Part shown: in pieces, positions 23,186 through 35,145 of the stretch
How positions within the stretch are numbered: position 1 is the first letter of the stretch
Layout of the letters: every line of letters starts with the position of its first letter
Assembly: GCF_963678975.1 (NCBI RefSeq)
Contig: NC_089274.1
Location: 27,839,053 to 27,903,052, forward strand
Direction: 5' to 3'
From: Dysidea avara
Lineage: Eukaryota; Porifera; Demospongiae; Dictyoceratida; Dysideidae
Length of the DNA stretch: 64,000 bases
Notes under the pieces: generated by a model
The model's input: the letters and a program-made list of their open reading frames with translations, nothing else
The model's database searches: none
Told to the model about the DNA's origin: nothing
Program-made: the position numbers and the translations under genes

Positions 23186-24225
23186 AGTGACCCCTCCTGC
23201 ACAAGAAGCTAAACACATGGATACCTGTGCATGTGATGGTACACAGTTTATATAGCTATAGTTGGTACGCGTTCACCTGAGCCCCTGCCAAATACAGTAA
23301 TATCAGAGAAGTGAACATGTGTTCACTCCTAATGGTTTTGTACTGGAACAAGCATGTTTTCATGTTGTAAACATGTTTGTGCACCTGAATCATCCATACT
23401 AAATGTATATGGGATATTTTTAAAGCCTCATAGCTAACTCTCTTGTTCTTGCCTGTATCAAAGCACTTTTTTGATTTACAGTTCCGGCATTTAAAGGGCT
23501 TCACAGCGGTACTAAATGTTTGGGCAGCTGGCCCATGTAACAAGAGTTATTAACAAGAAAGAAGGGCTCAGGTAAACGCAAACAGACTATTGTCTGAAAT
23601 AGTAAACTCTGCTAAGAAAATAAACAACTAATTGATTTTGAGATTGACCTTTATAAAGTATGTACATGCATATGACACTAGGGTATTTCGACTCAAATAA
23701 TTATTATATCAGCTGATCTTTTGTGTTCATACATCAGAACATTTCTTGGAATGATTACATGTATGACAGTTGAAGTTGTAAACAATACCAGGATCCCATC
23801 AATACACAGCCATAACTAGCCCATAAGAATGTGAAGTATTGCGACATTGTACTCATACAATGTCATCAATTTTTGTAATTTCTTTCACATAATATGAACA
23901 GCGCTAACTAGTGTCTTCTAGTCAAGCAAACCATGTAGAGTAACAGCTATTTGCATAATACAAATGAATTAGCTATAGTGCATGATAGGTCAAAACAATT
24001 CAGAACTTGCACATTTTTGACATGTACACACTAAACAGGATGCCCAAACACCATCACCATGGTACCGGTCCTCCTAGTTAACCCTGTTTAAGCTACATTT
24101 AAACTACCTTTGAACATTGCAAATGAGTTTCTATACCCATGCACATAATATAGGTTTGCAGAATCGAATGCCAGCTTGTGTATTATATCATCTGAACAGA
24201 ATAGGAGAATACATCTTACATATTA
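21215..24225. repeat. Tandem duplication, copy 1 (contains the 5' part of the Ig gene)
   Basis: Starting near ACCTGATATGGAATGAATTG and ending near CATCTGAACAGAATAGGAGA, this segment matches 24605-27310 along its length, including exons, introns and upstream sequence. The intact copy of the exons lies here. Confidence 0.75.
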
Positions 24226-24353
24226 TTATGATTTACATGAATGACTGCTCTATTAGAGTAGTATGTAAAAAAATGAAAAAAAAATTACGGTATATTTATA
24301 TATGGTGAATATGATGCACTTGCGCAAATCGGAAGTAATTTTGGGCTATGCAT

Positions 24354-24599
24354 GTGACCAAATTTGACAAAACCAGGCTTCCACACACATCCAATTCTTT
24401 GACCTTGACCAACTATAATGTGACCTGCCAGCATGCTATTGATCTGAAAATTTTACACAATGTTTCCATAACATTACAAAACTACAGATGAATATTTGAA
24501 GCTAATGGCACATTCCTACATTAAGTTATGATCTCTCAAAGTCATAAAACTGGATGTGTGTGGCCAGTCTGGAAACCAGGTTTGTCAAATTTGGTCACA
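24354..24599. mobile_element. MITE, family C (TGTGAC ends), copy 2
   Basis: Inverted ends TGTGACCAAATTTGACAAAA and the exact complement at the right, next to an ACACATCCAATT / AACTGGATGTGTGT pair. It lies between the two tandem copies of the Ig-gene segment. Confidence 0.8.
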
Positions 24600-24604
24600 A
24601 ATAA

Positions 24605-27310
24605 TCTGATAACCTGATATGGAATGAAATGTACAAGCATCATACTAAAATATCACTTAAAGAAATGCTATTAAGAGCTTCATACAACATTGTTATTGTG
24701 TATATGCAGGTGAATACACTAATGTAGTACCACATCCGGTATCTTATTGTAGCATACAATAGCACAATTGATTTGAAAGTAATTATATATATAGCCACAA
24801 TAGTATAATGACAAATAATTTATTGTGCCAACTCAGAGTACAATTACTAATTCCAACAGTTTATACTATATATAGGTATTGACACAATAGCCGTGTAGGT
24901 ATTATTCCCACCAGCCATGTTACAGTGGATTGTTTTATTCCTACACCAGTAAAATCTGACTTCATAGGAGGCTCAAATGTTATGAAACTTCGAAATGAAA
25001 CGTTATTAGCTATAGTGCAGTATTTTTGCCATGGAAGCAACCAAAACAATAATAGTGTTTCCCTTAACGATATTTATTCACAATCTGCATGCAAATATTC
25101 ATGAATTTCCTATACTTTTAGAAACTACAATATGCAGGGGTGGATTTATAGGGTACTAAAGCACCCCCTTCAATTTTTTTTACTGTGGGTAAGCTAGTAA
25201 ACACTATAATACAGGTGCATAAATAAAGGATAGATGGAAGAAGCAAGAAGTACTTGTAAGAATTGATGAGAGGCAGTCAAAAGTTATGTTTTAGGAGCAA
25301 GACATAAAATAATAAAAGTTGTTGAAAGTAGAAATACTCTAGTAGAATAGTCAACTACTCTAATAGAACATTTGAAATGAGTTCATTAAGTACTGTTAGA
25401 CTGTATGGAGAAGACCATGCAGTGTGTAAGCTGAAATTAAGTTTCATTTTTTCTTCTTGACATCTGCGTGCTTTCTTCTTGACATCTGCATGCACTGCCA
25501 TCTCACCATTGTGCCGGTCATCCTACCATACCAAAGTGATCCATGAAAATATTGGTGCCTTTGAAAAACCAGTAAAATAATTCTGGCTAGCTCAAAACTT
25601 GATGTTTTGGGTTAAAGCTCGCATGTACACTAATGCACTTATGCATTCTAGTGAAATTATCTATGGTATCTGACAAAGTAAGTTACACCATCGGGAACTC
25701 TCTGCTTCTAGAGATTCTGTACTTGATCAATTACAGGACAACAGTTTGTGAACACTGTATACCTATACTACTTGTATCTTGGATGTGTACTTTGGCAACC
25801 CCCTCCACCTTGAAAATATGTATTGAGGCTATGAGCTTACAAGAAAACTTCTCTATATAGTGTGACATAACTATAAGGGCAGATCTACAGGATTCAGGAA
25901 AAGCCATCATGATTGTTCAGTAAAATGTAGTATCTATAGTTACAATAAAATGGTGGAGATGTATACTTGAACATTAAGTATCGTTATACTGTGGCCATTT
26001 CAGTAAAGCGACATGATGTTTAATACATAGTTACATGTACAAAGAAAAACAATAGAAAACAAAAAAACAAAATAGAAAACTACAAAATATGAAAACTATT
26101 GACTGCACATTGATGAATGCAATATAGAGGAAGAAATTGAACTGCATGGCTACCAGGAATGTATTGCCATCTATCCTAGCAGTCTCTGAAGTAGGAATCA
26201 TCACGTTTTCATTTACATCAAGCCATTCTACTGGTATCTCACTGTAGCCACTCTCCAAACAAGTAAATGATAGGAACTCTGTCCCATTATCATATTCCTC
26301 AAATGATGGGATCATATGTAGAGCAGCATCACTGTTTGTAACTGTCATAAAAATGATCCACCCTATAGATATGAAATTATTAAAAGTGAGCAAAAAGACA
26401 TCCTTACCATACATCCTCTGTTGAGCAATATATGGCTAGCCATGCGTATAATCATTGTATTATTATAATACTCAATGCATACACACATTGTGGTTCTAAC
26501 CTGTAGTTAACATATGCAATGTACTAAACAGCATCATAGTGACCCCTCCTGCATAAGAAGATAAACACATGGACATACCTGTGCATATGATAGTACACAG
26601 CTTTTACCATAAAAGGCATGGATTGTATACATTTCCTATTTAGCTAAGGTCGTTTAACCCTGATAATACATTCATTTAAATAGCAAACTCATCTAAGAAC
26701 AAACAACTAATTTTAATTTATTTTTGAGATTGACCTTTATGTATGTAAACACATGTCCACTTATATAGTGGACAACACTAAGTCAATAATTATATCAGCT
26801 GATCTTTTGTGTTCATTCATCAGAACATTTATTAGAATTATGTATGACAGATGAAGTTGTAAACAATCCCAGGAACCCATCAATACACAGCCATAACTTT
26901 CCCATAAGAATGTGAAGTATTATGACATGGTATTCACACAATGTCACTTGTATATTTCTTTTGCATAATATGACTACACTGTGTACAGTTATAGTGTCTT
27001 CTAGGGACTGGGGATCTATTGCAAGAAAAACCTTGTAGAGTATCAACTATTCAAATTAATTAACTAGTGACAGGTCAAAACATTTCAGTACCAGCTGTAC
27101 TTGCATACTTTCGACACACAAAATATGTCCAAAACCATCACCAGAGTCTTTCTGGTTAACCCTGTTTAAGCTGTAGTTAAACTACCAGATTGTATGTACT
27201 TCTCTATCAATTCTTTGAGCAGAGTTTCTATATCCATAGGTTTGCAGAATTGAATGCCACATTGTGCATTATATCAACTGAATAGAACAGGAGAATATGC
27301 CTTATCATGA
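24605..27310 (-). pseudogene. Tandem duplicate of the 5' half of the Ig gene, decaying
   Basis: The exon at about 26140-26350 keeps the first Ig half (FTCLESGYSEIPVEWLDVNE). The second half-exon at about 24900-25010 has lost ten bases of GCTGGAAGCTAC, so SDAGSYWC becomes SDFTGVG and the domain cysteine is gone. The micro-exon has gained an AT, and its upstream acceptor CAG has changed. The small intron between micro-exon and Ig exon differs in length by 2 bases from copy 1 (45 against 43), which supports its being an intron. Exons for later domains are absent, so no working protein is expected. Confidence 0.7.
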
Positions 27311-27795
27311 ACCACGGTAGTACCTATGTTTTTTTGTTGCCAAAATCCACACACCACCTTAGGAAGCACAAAAGAAGCCTTAGAAGTTAATTTGTAAGGA
27401 GCATAGGTCCACTGGAAAATATGATGTAAAAAATGAATCAATAAAAGTACTTTTTAAATAACTGAGATATGCCATTTTGTTCATCTTCTTATGGGCTAGA
27501 GCAAAATGTGAGCACTTTTTGGGGATAAAAACTGCATAGCTTTCCTTTCTTCACATCCATGACCTATTTTTAAATGCACGTTACAATGATAACACCCATT
27601 CTCAAGCAAATTTGCTTCTTGTAAGTTCACTTTGCCATTGATATTCTGACTTAGTCTCTGCAAGGGTAACCTACGTGTTAATATGTCTTACATATCCAAT
27701 CTATTCATGTTATTAACACATTCATTTGGAAACTATATCATGACCCATATTTAACCACAGTATATTAAGTTCATACCAGAGCAACAATGTTGTTG

Positions 27796-28655
27796 TGTAC
27801 TTGAAACAGTGGAAATGGTCAAATCATCATATAAACGTACCCTAGAGTGAAAGCCTTGTTTAGTGGCCACCTCTATACAAAGACCACATTGTAATTAGAT
27901 CTCAAGGATACAGTAGCTGACATTATAAGACCATTCTGTGGTCTGCTGAAAGACTACCTCTCACATTGCAATAATAGCCAAGATTCCAAGCATCTATTCC
28001 ATGACTTTATCACAACAGCTAGGCTCTCACGGTCCTAGGGTAAAACCTCACTTAGTGTCACTTTTAAAATCTGTACAAAGACCACAATACTACATTGTAA
28101 TTAGGTTCTAAAGATAGGTAAGGCCACTTCATGGTCACCTTTTATAAAGACCACCTATTTGCATGGTAATATTTGATAAAGTTCAAACATGTATTTCATG
28201 ACTCATAGAAAGAGGTCAACGTCGTCTCCCATATTTGGTCCACACTTCAATCAAGTCATCTACCATTATCGCTTAGTTTGTACCAGAATGTGTCAAGTCC
28301 TTAATCCATGCAAGTGAAATGTGGCTAGTACACTACAACCTACTGCATCAACAAAAAATGAGGTCTCGTATAGAGATGACCTTAAGAATGTAGTGTTTTT
28401 TTAGCTGACCTAGCTGTTTTGATAAGTCATAAAATAGATATTTGGAACCTAGGTATTATCACAATGTAGAGAGGTGGTCTTTGTAAAGAGGGTGGTCTTA
28501 TAAAGGTGACCATGAAGTGGTCTTATAAGGTCAGTATGCCTTAGCCATCTTTGAGATCTAATTACAATATGGTCTTTGTATGGAGGTGGCCACTATACAG
28601 GGATTTTACTCTAGGGTACATTTATATGATGATTTAACCATTTCCGTTTCCATTG
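27796..28655. mobile_element. Large palindromic MITE-like element
   Basis: The left arm runs from about 27796 (GAAACAGTGGAAATGGTCAA) through ACGTACCCTAGAGTGAAAGC and a TACAAAGACCACATTGTAAT segment. The right arm (to about 28655) is its inverted copy, ending ACCATTTCCGTTTCCATTG. The TACAAAGACCAC / GTGGTCTTTGTA segment recurs several times inside, so the element can fold in more than one way. No coding frame. Confidence 0.7.
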
Positions 28656-28851
28656 TTCCAATTGCCCAACCAGAAGCCATACTATTGCTGACCACAGCAT
28701 GCTATACACTGCCTATAGTTGGATAAGTCAAAGCTGTATAGTACAAAGTACATTCAATAGTAAGGAAACATTACACTGGTGTTTGCTATATAACCCTTAT
28801 AATATTAACTGACTACTTAACAGCTACCATACATGATGACTAACTTGATAT

Positions 28852-29456
28852 ATGTGACCCAGTCTGAGAAAACCGGTCTTATCGCCCATGTCAGCAGATT
28901 TGATTTTTCACCCAGGACACAAAGCTATATGAATAAACTATCTAATTCCACAATCAAAATCAGCTAGACTGGTTTTGCTGGCTGCTTTTCCCAAGCCCAG
29001 TGGCAATCCATACGTGCGGTGTGGGGCCTTAATGGAGCTCTGGTCAGCCTGTATGTAGCTGTACAGCTCTGTGGTATTGAATAAGTACCTCTGCTGTGAA
29101 TTTCCATTCATTTTATCCAATTTTGAGACCTCAATGGCCCAAAACTTGGCCTAATTCATCCCTACGCCTTCCTTTTCAATTTTTGAACACCACCTTTCCC
29201 GCCTTCCACCCCTTTTGCAGCTCGCCTGATGCAGTCAACCTCAGTTTAAAAACTATCTAAAATGGTGGGAAACTTAGTTGTTGGCTACTTGCACAGTGGA
29301 TGCCATGGAAGATAAGGAATTGGTGTAAAACGTGTGAAAATTTGGTACACATAGCTTCAACCATTGGCGAGCTACAACACACTAAACACTTAAAACTGGC
29401 ATTTCTTGATACTTTTAAATAGGCGATAAGCCCGGTTTTCCCAGACTGGGTCACAT
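28852..29456. mobile_element. MITE, family C (TGTGACCCAGTCTG ends), copy 3
   Basis: TATGTGACCCAGTCTGAGAA at the left and the inverted CCAGACTGGGTCACATA at the right, both followed inward by a GGTCTTATCGCC-type segment. TA flanks both ends (TATATGTGACCC), as expected for a Tc1/mariner-type target, though the evidence is only the dinucleotide. Confidence 0.78.
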
Positions 29457-29559
29457 ATATGTTTAGTACTGTGTAATATTAGCAACTCTTATTATCATGT
29501 TAGCTATCCATAAATGGATTTATAAAACGTAAACAAACTAGTGTAAAAACTATACTTTT

Positions 29560-30170
29560 AAAAAATTAAAACATGGGAATAGAGACCACTGAAAAAAAGT
29601 AAAGAAACAAGAGTCAAACAAGCCAGCATGTTAAACACACACAGATCTCTATTTGGACTCAAATAAACATTTATACAGAAGTATTCTCAGTATTTATCTA
29701 CCCCTGATTTATGGAGAAACTGTCGTTTTTCCCTTAGTCTCTACTATATCCAAATAGAGATCTCAGTGTGTTTAACTCTTGTTTCTTTACTTTTTTCAGC
29801 GATCTCTATCCCCATGCAGGGGCGGATCCAGAGTTTGGAAAGAGGGGGGGCACCTTTCTGAAAAACAGTTGAAGACCAAAAAAACTTGCTGAAAACCAGT
29901 TGAAGACCAAAAAAAAAAAAAAAAGGTCACGACAATAATAGCTAGTTATCCTTACCAACTATATCACGTCTGTTATGTAAAATAAAATCCTATTTATAGC
30001 TTCATAGGTAAGCTACACTGCCTCATGAACATTGTGACTGCTTTATTAGAGTAATTGACTGCTCTATTAGAGTATCTCGATCTTGTATGCAATTTCTTGA
30101 AGGGGGGGGGCATTTGCCCCAAATGCCCCATCCTGGATCCGCCACTGCCATGTTTTAATTTTTATAAATG
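29560..30170. mobile_element. Palindromic MITE interrupted by another MITE
   Basis: The left arm, from TTTAAAAAATTAAAACATGG through AATAGAGACCACTGAAAAAA and AGATCTCTATTTGG (to about 29660), is matched by an inverted right arm. That arm is split: 29745-29816 and 30148-30165. The split is due to the insertion at 29817-30147. Confidence 0.75.
29817..30147. mobile_element. MITE with CAGGGGCGGATCCAG ends and motif pair
   Basis: Inverted ends CAGGGGCGGATCCAG and CAGTGGCGGATCCAG are flanked by CCATG on both sides (29812-29816 and 30148-30152), a 5-bp target duplication. The CAGNGGCGGATCCAG end is common in hAT-type non-autonomous elements. The interior carries GTTGAAGACCAAAAAA twice and two copies of the palindromic motif at about 30034 and 30056, matching the interior of 16252-16626. 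Confidence 0.85.
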
Positions 30171-30905
30171 TGACCAGATTTTACAAAACCGATCCAAATC
30201 GCACATCAGGCAAAATCAAAACTAACACCACCAGTGGATAGCTACACTATTGTACTACTAGTTTTGACTCTCAGTACTACTCAAACTACTCGAGACTGGT
30301 TTTAACAGACGTCTTTTCTGGGTGGTGTAGAGTGCTCAAATGGCGGTTTCAGGCCTTGTGAAGGACCTGGCTTGGCAAGAATCAGTGATTTACCGGCTGG
30401 TGGACAGCCTTATAATGTTGGCCAGACGTTTTCTCTGTTGATTTTGCTACATATCAGCCACTAGGGAGCCAGCACAGCACTGTAATCTCGTGTCTGGACT
30501 CCAATCGTAGTCTACCTCCATTTTGAGTCTATCTCTTGCCCTTCCCTACCCCCTGCCCCCCGCCACCCCCTACCCCTTTGTCCTTTGTGAGCACTCGTGA
30601 TACTATTTCGCTCGTCCAACTGCTCAGATTTTCTATCTTATTTGGCGGGAAACTCTACAAGCAGCTACAAGTACTGGAAGTGGCCTGAAAGGTAATAGTC
30701 TCGCGGCGCCCGACCCTAAAAAGAGGCTTTTTTTAGGGTCGGGCGCCGCGAGACTAGAAAGGAACAGATTGATGCATCTTTTGTGTAAATTTCATACGCG
30801 TGCTTGCTATCCTTGGAGAGTTATGCTAGCTTCAATTCTTTAAAACCGTTTATCTCGAAACTTCTAATGTGCGATTTGGATCGTTTTTCCAAAATCCAGT
30901 CACAA
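30169..30905. mobile_element. Family C element, copy 4, containing a GC-rich hairpin
   Basis: Inverted ends read TGTGACCAGATTTTACAAAA and TGTGACTGGATTTTGGAAAA, continuing inward to ATCCAAATCGCACAT on both sides. It is GC-richer than its neighbours and contains the hairpin at 30694-30756. Confidence 0.72.
30694..30756. repeat. Near-perfect GC-rich hairpin
   Basis: TAGTCTCGCGGCGCCCGACC followed by CTAAAAA, a five-base spacer, then the exact inverted sequence, giving arms of about 27 bp. It looks like two transposon ends joined back to back (a minimal foldback), since TAGTCTCGCG is a plausible terminal sequence. No TA or other duplication was established. Confidence 0.75.
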
Positions 30906-31222
30906 ATTATTTTTATTTTTGTATATAAGTAGCGATTTCCAACCAACCAATTTTTCACACATATTTTTGCTACTTAAATTGCACACCTTCAATAAATGTT
31001 TCACAAGGTGCCGTTCCAGTTAATGGTAGTTAGTGCTTCGTACTTCGTAATGCACTTTACTGGATTAAAATACATGCGGTATTTATTGAAATATGTCAAA
31101 TCAAAGTTTGAGAAATAAAAATCCCCATAGGAATCCCATACAAATAATTGCGTACGTAATTCTAATTGGAAGAATACGGCACCGATGATAGTCAAAGTTT
31201 CTGAGTGTTTCCGCGTGAATCT

Positions 31223-31424
31223 ATGGCAGATGAGGACGAAGAAAGTGTTCCTGGGCAAATCGTATATGCTGATTTCGATTTTTTCGTGTGTTTTTTGATT
31301 GGAGGACGACTGACGTTGGATTACTACGAAAATACGGCCCTTTTTAAGGTAAATCGCCATCTAACATTGTTCAGAATTCAGCATTACAATCACCCTGGGC
31401 TTCAAGGCATCCCTCTGCATCAAT
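31223..31424 (+). CDS. Possible first coding exon of an unknown gene
   Basis: An ATG at 31223 opens MADEDEESVPGQIVYADF and continues open for about 67 codons (FFVCFLIGGRLTLDYYENTA...GLQGIPLHQC) to a strong donor, CATCAAT before GTAAGTATAG. The acidic start and codon use look more protein-like than the overlapping minus-strand frame. Downstream exons were not recognised in the following 1.5 kb and I do not know a family. It could equally be a chance open frame; confidence is low. Confidence 0.3.
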
Positions 31425-31499
31425 GTAAGTATAGTTTGAAGGTGAGCAGTTTGTTGTCTTGCGCGGAATTGCAATATAAGGTTCAAGGTTGAGCATAAT

Positions 31500-32790
31500 C
31501 TTTTCAAAAGTGGAGACTGGTTTGTAATACCAACCTTACATGGCTTCACCCTTACCTAATGTTATATTCTGGTGTATTTACTGCTGTTGTGATCCATTTT
31601 ATAGCAGCTTCAGTGATTGTAATTTTGGTCAGAAACTATTTATAATTTCTCTTTGTAGTATAGTGATGTCATAGTGTTATATAATAATTATCATCCTTAG
31701 TGCTTACAATGTGACAAATAAAGCTGAACAGTGTCCAAACAAATCTATTTTAATAATAATATTGGTCTTACATTTTGTTATCTGATTGTCATGTTTCCGA
31801 AGTATTTGTTAATTGTGCCATTACTTACCATGTTATATAATATTACTGATTTTTCTAGTTAGTTATCCTTGAAAATGCATTAGGTACTGGTGTACACTTA
31901 GTATTTCATAATACACACGGTTTTATTTGTGAATCACTTGCTTTATCCATGTAATATTCTGAGTGGTCAGTCTACAAAGAAGTGGTCACTCTTGAGAGGT
32001 TTTACCTAGCTCATATGCTGTTCTCCATAAAATAGTTATGTGGTAAAAATTTCATGTCATTATTAGTTTCCTATCTAAATTTATGACACTTTGAATATTG
32101 TGTTTGGTGCCATGCGATACATTTAAAAAGCATTGAAAATACTGTACACAAAAATCATCACACTGTCAACTTCTTTTGCTTATATCTTTTGATAGGAACC
32201 ACCAATTGGGGTGGGGTTTGCACTAAAATGACCCTGAAAAATAGCAAAATATTTGTCATACCAATGAATGCATAGAATGTTAATTATTTAATTTAGTTGG
32301 AAATCTCTAATATAAGGGCCCTTTGACATCATGCAAAGCATACAAAATTTTCAGCTTATTTACTTTATATAAGGTTTAGCATTACACATACCCCCTTCAT
32401 AAAGTACAAGCATTAGTTTTTAGTGTATTCCCAATGGATGGACAACAGCCAGCTATACATAATGCTCTGCTATGATATTGTCTCCAGATACAGTTGCTAC
32501 TATGTAATTTCCCTCCCGCAATCTTTTAAACATTAATGCGACGTGGGGTGGTGCTCTTTGTTAGAAAGTTGGCTGGAAATATCCCTAAAATGTATACACA
32601 AATTGGTGCAGTGACTATACTTATGGCCTGTTAACAGGATACGCTCGACAATATTATATTTAACCATGTCACTGTGTACAATAGCAGTTATGTTATGGGT
32701 AGAAATGTCCTTCTGGTTCAAACAATTTATCCAAGCTTCATATTTCACCCATAATCCAAACACTCTTGTCTTTTGGTTTGCAGTCCTATA
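31500..32790. other. Unassigned stretch
   Basis: No gene or clear repeat was recognised; AT-rich and without long open frames. Confidence 0.45.
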
Positions 32791-32794
32791 GGTC

Positions 32795-32925
32795 TGGACA
32801 CTAAAACTAAGTCAAGTCATTAAGTCTAAGTCCTTGAAATTAGGCTAAGGCTGCAGCACGTGTTGCTGTCAGACCTTCAGTGCTGGTCACTGTAAAGTGT
32901 TAATAATAATAAAAAATGGTAACTA
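32795..32925 (+). repeat. SINE fragment, second copy
   Basis: It matches the body and tail of the SINE at 13540 (AAGTCTAAGTCCTTG, GGCTGCAGCACGTGTTG, CAGACCTTCAGTGCTGGTCA) and ends in an AATAATAATAA tail. The tRNA-like head is missing, as in a 5'-truncated copy. Confidence 0.7.
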
Positions 32926-33789
32926 TTGGTGGACAACAAACTGTTTAAAATGCTAGCAGCTTATTCTGCACCACAGCAGTTTCCTATTGGTTAAAGTGAA
33001 TATGGTTTATGTTGTAGTACTTACAGCAAGTAAATGACATACAAATTATATGAAGCAATTACAGGCAACAATAACGTTGATATTTAGGAAGTGAATAATT
33101 CTACAAATCTATGTCAACACAGTACATGTCAAAGTGTACTCAAATATTAGTAAATCGCTGAACTTGAAACATCATCCAATTATGGATACAGTACTTTATA
33201 ATTTCATCATCGGTGCAATAATTCAAACAACTCTGTCAAACATTTAAGACAAATGATAGATTAGTGACTTGAATTCATCTAATAAAAACTTTTGTATAGT
33301 TGCCATATTCTACTCTAATAGAACATTAAGTTCACAGTCACTGTTACCATTCAGATGTACTGTTCGTAGCCATGTAATCAGTCAAGGTGTGGCAGTGTGT
33401 GTTTATGCTATATCAAATTCATTAGTTCAACACACAACACTGGTTCCAACATGTGACATAAGATCATTACATGACGATAATAATAATAAGAATATTGAGT
33501 TCTGTGCAAATACACAATCCATCATATATTACATGTAGTGACCTAGATGGCATGTAAAAATAAACAGTACATTCACATTTAATGATAGTAACTATAAACA
33601 TTTCAGTTCAGATTAGTGTTTTATTGTGTACCGAGCAGTAGGTAGTATCTTGTGGGCTGTGATACTGTCTGTAATAGTAACAAGACACAGAGATAATACA
33701 TTGTACATACATATCAATAAGGCATATTGTGCTTGTAAGTAAGCACGTAATGTAATTATGTAAGTACGTATGTAAGTTTGAACGTATGC

Positions 33790-33915
33790 ATGCATATGTG
33801 TATGTATGTATGTATGTATGTATGTATGTATGTATGTATGTATGTATGTATGTATGTATGTATGTATGTATGTATGTATGTATGTATGCATGTATGTATG
33901 TATGTATGTATGTAC
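33790..33915. repeat. ATGT tetranucleotide microsatellite
   Basis: Nearly pure (ATGT)n, interrupted by single GCATG units. The open frames over it on both strands (repeats of YVCM or HTYI) are by-products of the repeat. Confidence 0.95.
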
Positions 33916-33917
33916 CA

Positions 33918-34090
33918 CTCTGCGTGGGCAGTTCAAAGGCACCGCCAGTGCCATAATTTGTATATTGCACTGCTGCAGACCGCAGCGAGTGCATTATAAC
34001 TTATAACGCACTGGTTGTGGTTTTGTAGACCACAACGAGTGCATTATAAGTTATAATGCACCGACTGCAGTGCAATATACAGATATTGCA
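33918..34090. repeat. Complex cruciform-forming repeat
   Basis: Within 170 bases lie TATATTGCACTGCTGCAG and its inverse CTGCAGTGCAATATA. Inside them is an inverted pair GTGCATTATAACTTATAACG / GCATTATAAGTTATAATGCA. The start (CACTCTGCGTGGGCAGTTCA) has a relative at about 19107. It is probably a MITE derivative. Confidence 0.55.
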
Positions 34091-34859
34091 CTGGCTGCGG
34101 TTTTGTGCAGCATAGCACAAGTGCCGGTGGCGAAGACCACTACGACACCTCACCTAATAGGTGGAAAGACACTACACAGATCACTCGAATTCTTTTATAG
34201 CCTGACATGTAAAGGTCGATTGTGGGCCATAACGTCACCAATACGTATAATGTTTACAAGCATCCAATGGCGATCGAAAAAGCCAACACGGGTGGCCACA
34301 ACTCTAGTCTACATATATATAAACGTACTTATACACCTTACTAGTCTGGTGCCATCTTAGCCCAGATTAAACTGTAGTCCACTTCGACAATGACTCAATA
34401 AAACAAATATATTCTAAATAATACTAACCTTTACGTTCGATTGTGGTAACCAGTTTTGTCATGCCACTTGATTCGAGTTTAGCCAGTGTGAATAGTAAGA
34501 ATTAGACTAGCATCATTTAGTAGTTAAGTTTTGTTCACTTAAAACGTCTATTTAGCTACTTTTTTTCGCTCGAGAGAATCACTATGGCGATTAGTCTGGC
34601 GCTTAGTCTATATGGCAATTGAGTGATCACGCTGGCATGCTGAGCACTACATGATGAGAGCCGAACAGCGAATGCAGGTTAGTGATATAACCCATAGCGT
34701 ACTAGCTTTCAATATCTCAGGTGGCTGCAGTACTGCAGGGGGAACGTCATCGCAACGTCCGGCTTGGTTATCCACAATCGATGTTAGAAACCTGGCCTTT
34801 ATAAGTGTTACAGCTGTCTTGTGAGACTCTCCCCACCTATTAGGTGAGTGGTACATAAC

Positions 34860-34980
34860 AGTTATACAACGTGCACTCGTGCTCTGCCTGTATAAACGCA
34901 CTTGCCTTCGGGCCTAACGGCCCTCAGGCTCGTGCGTTTATATCAGGCAGAGCACTCGTGGCCGTTGTATAACTATATAA
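34860..34980. repeat. Hairpin with GCTCTGCCTG arms
   Basis: GTGCTCTGCCTGTATAAACG is matched by CGTTTATATCAGGCAGAGCA across a GC-rich loop that contains its own GGGC-TAACGGCCC hairpin. It resembles the terminal hairpin of dispersed repeat D (CAGGCAAAGCC arms) and lies just before a D fragment at 34990-35145. Confidence 0.6.
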
Positions 34981-35145
34981 TGTATGTGCGCATGTATGTA
35001 AACACTTTCACAACTCAAATCAAAGGAGCTGCCCAGGCTACATAAGAAATGTAGCCCGGGCTACATCTGGGCAGCAATTATATATAGATTTTAAGACCAA
35101 AATCGATTGTTAGGATCGATTAATACTCATGTGATTAGTATCTAA

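Noticed and set aside
31001..31360. A 119-codon minus-strand open frame
   Set aside because: It overlaps the plus-strand exon candidate, has no splice sites or motifs, and includes low-complexity AT-rich sequence.
33608..34006. Open frames of 66-128 codons on both strands (HTYI and YVCM repeats)
   Set aside because: They are translations of an ATGT microsatellite; a 4-bp period stays open in many frames by chance.
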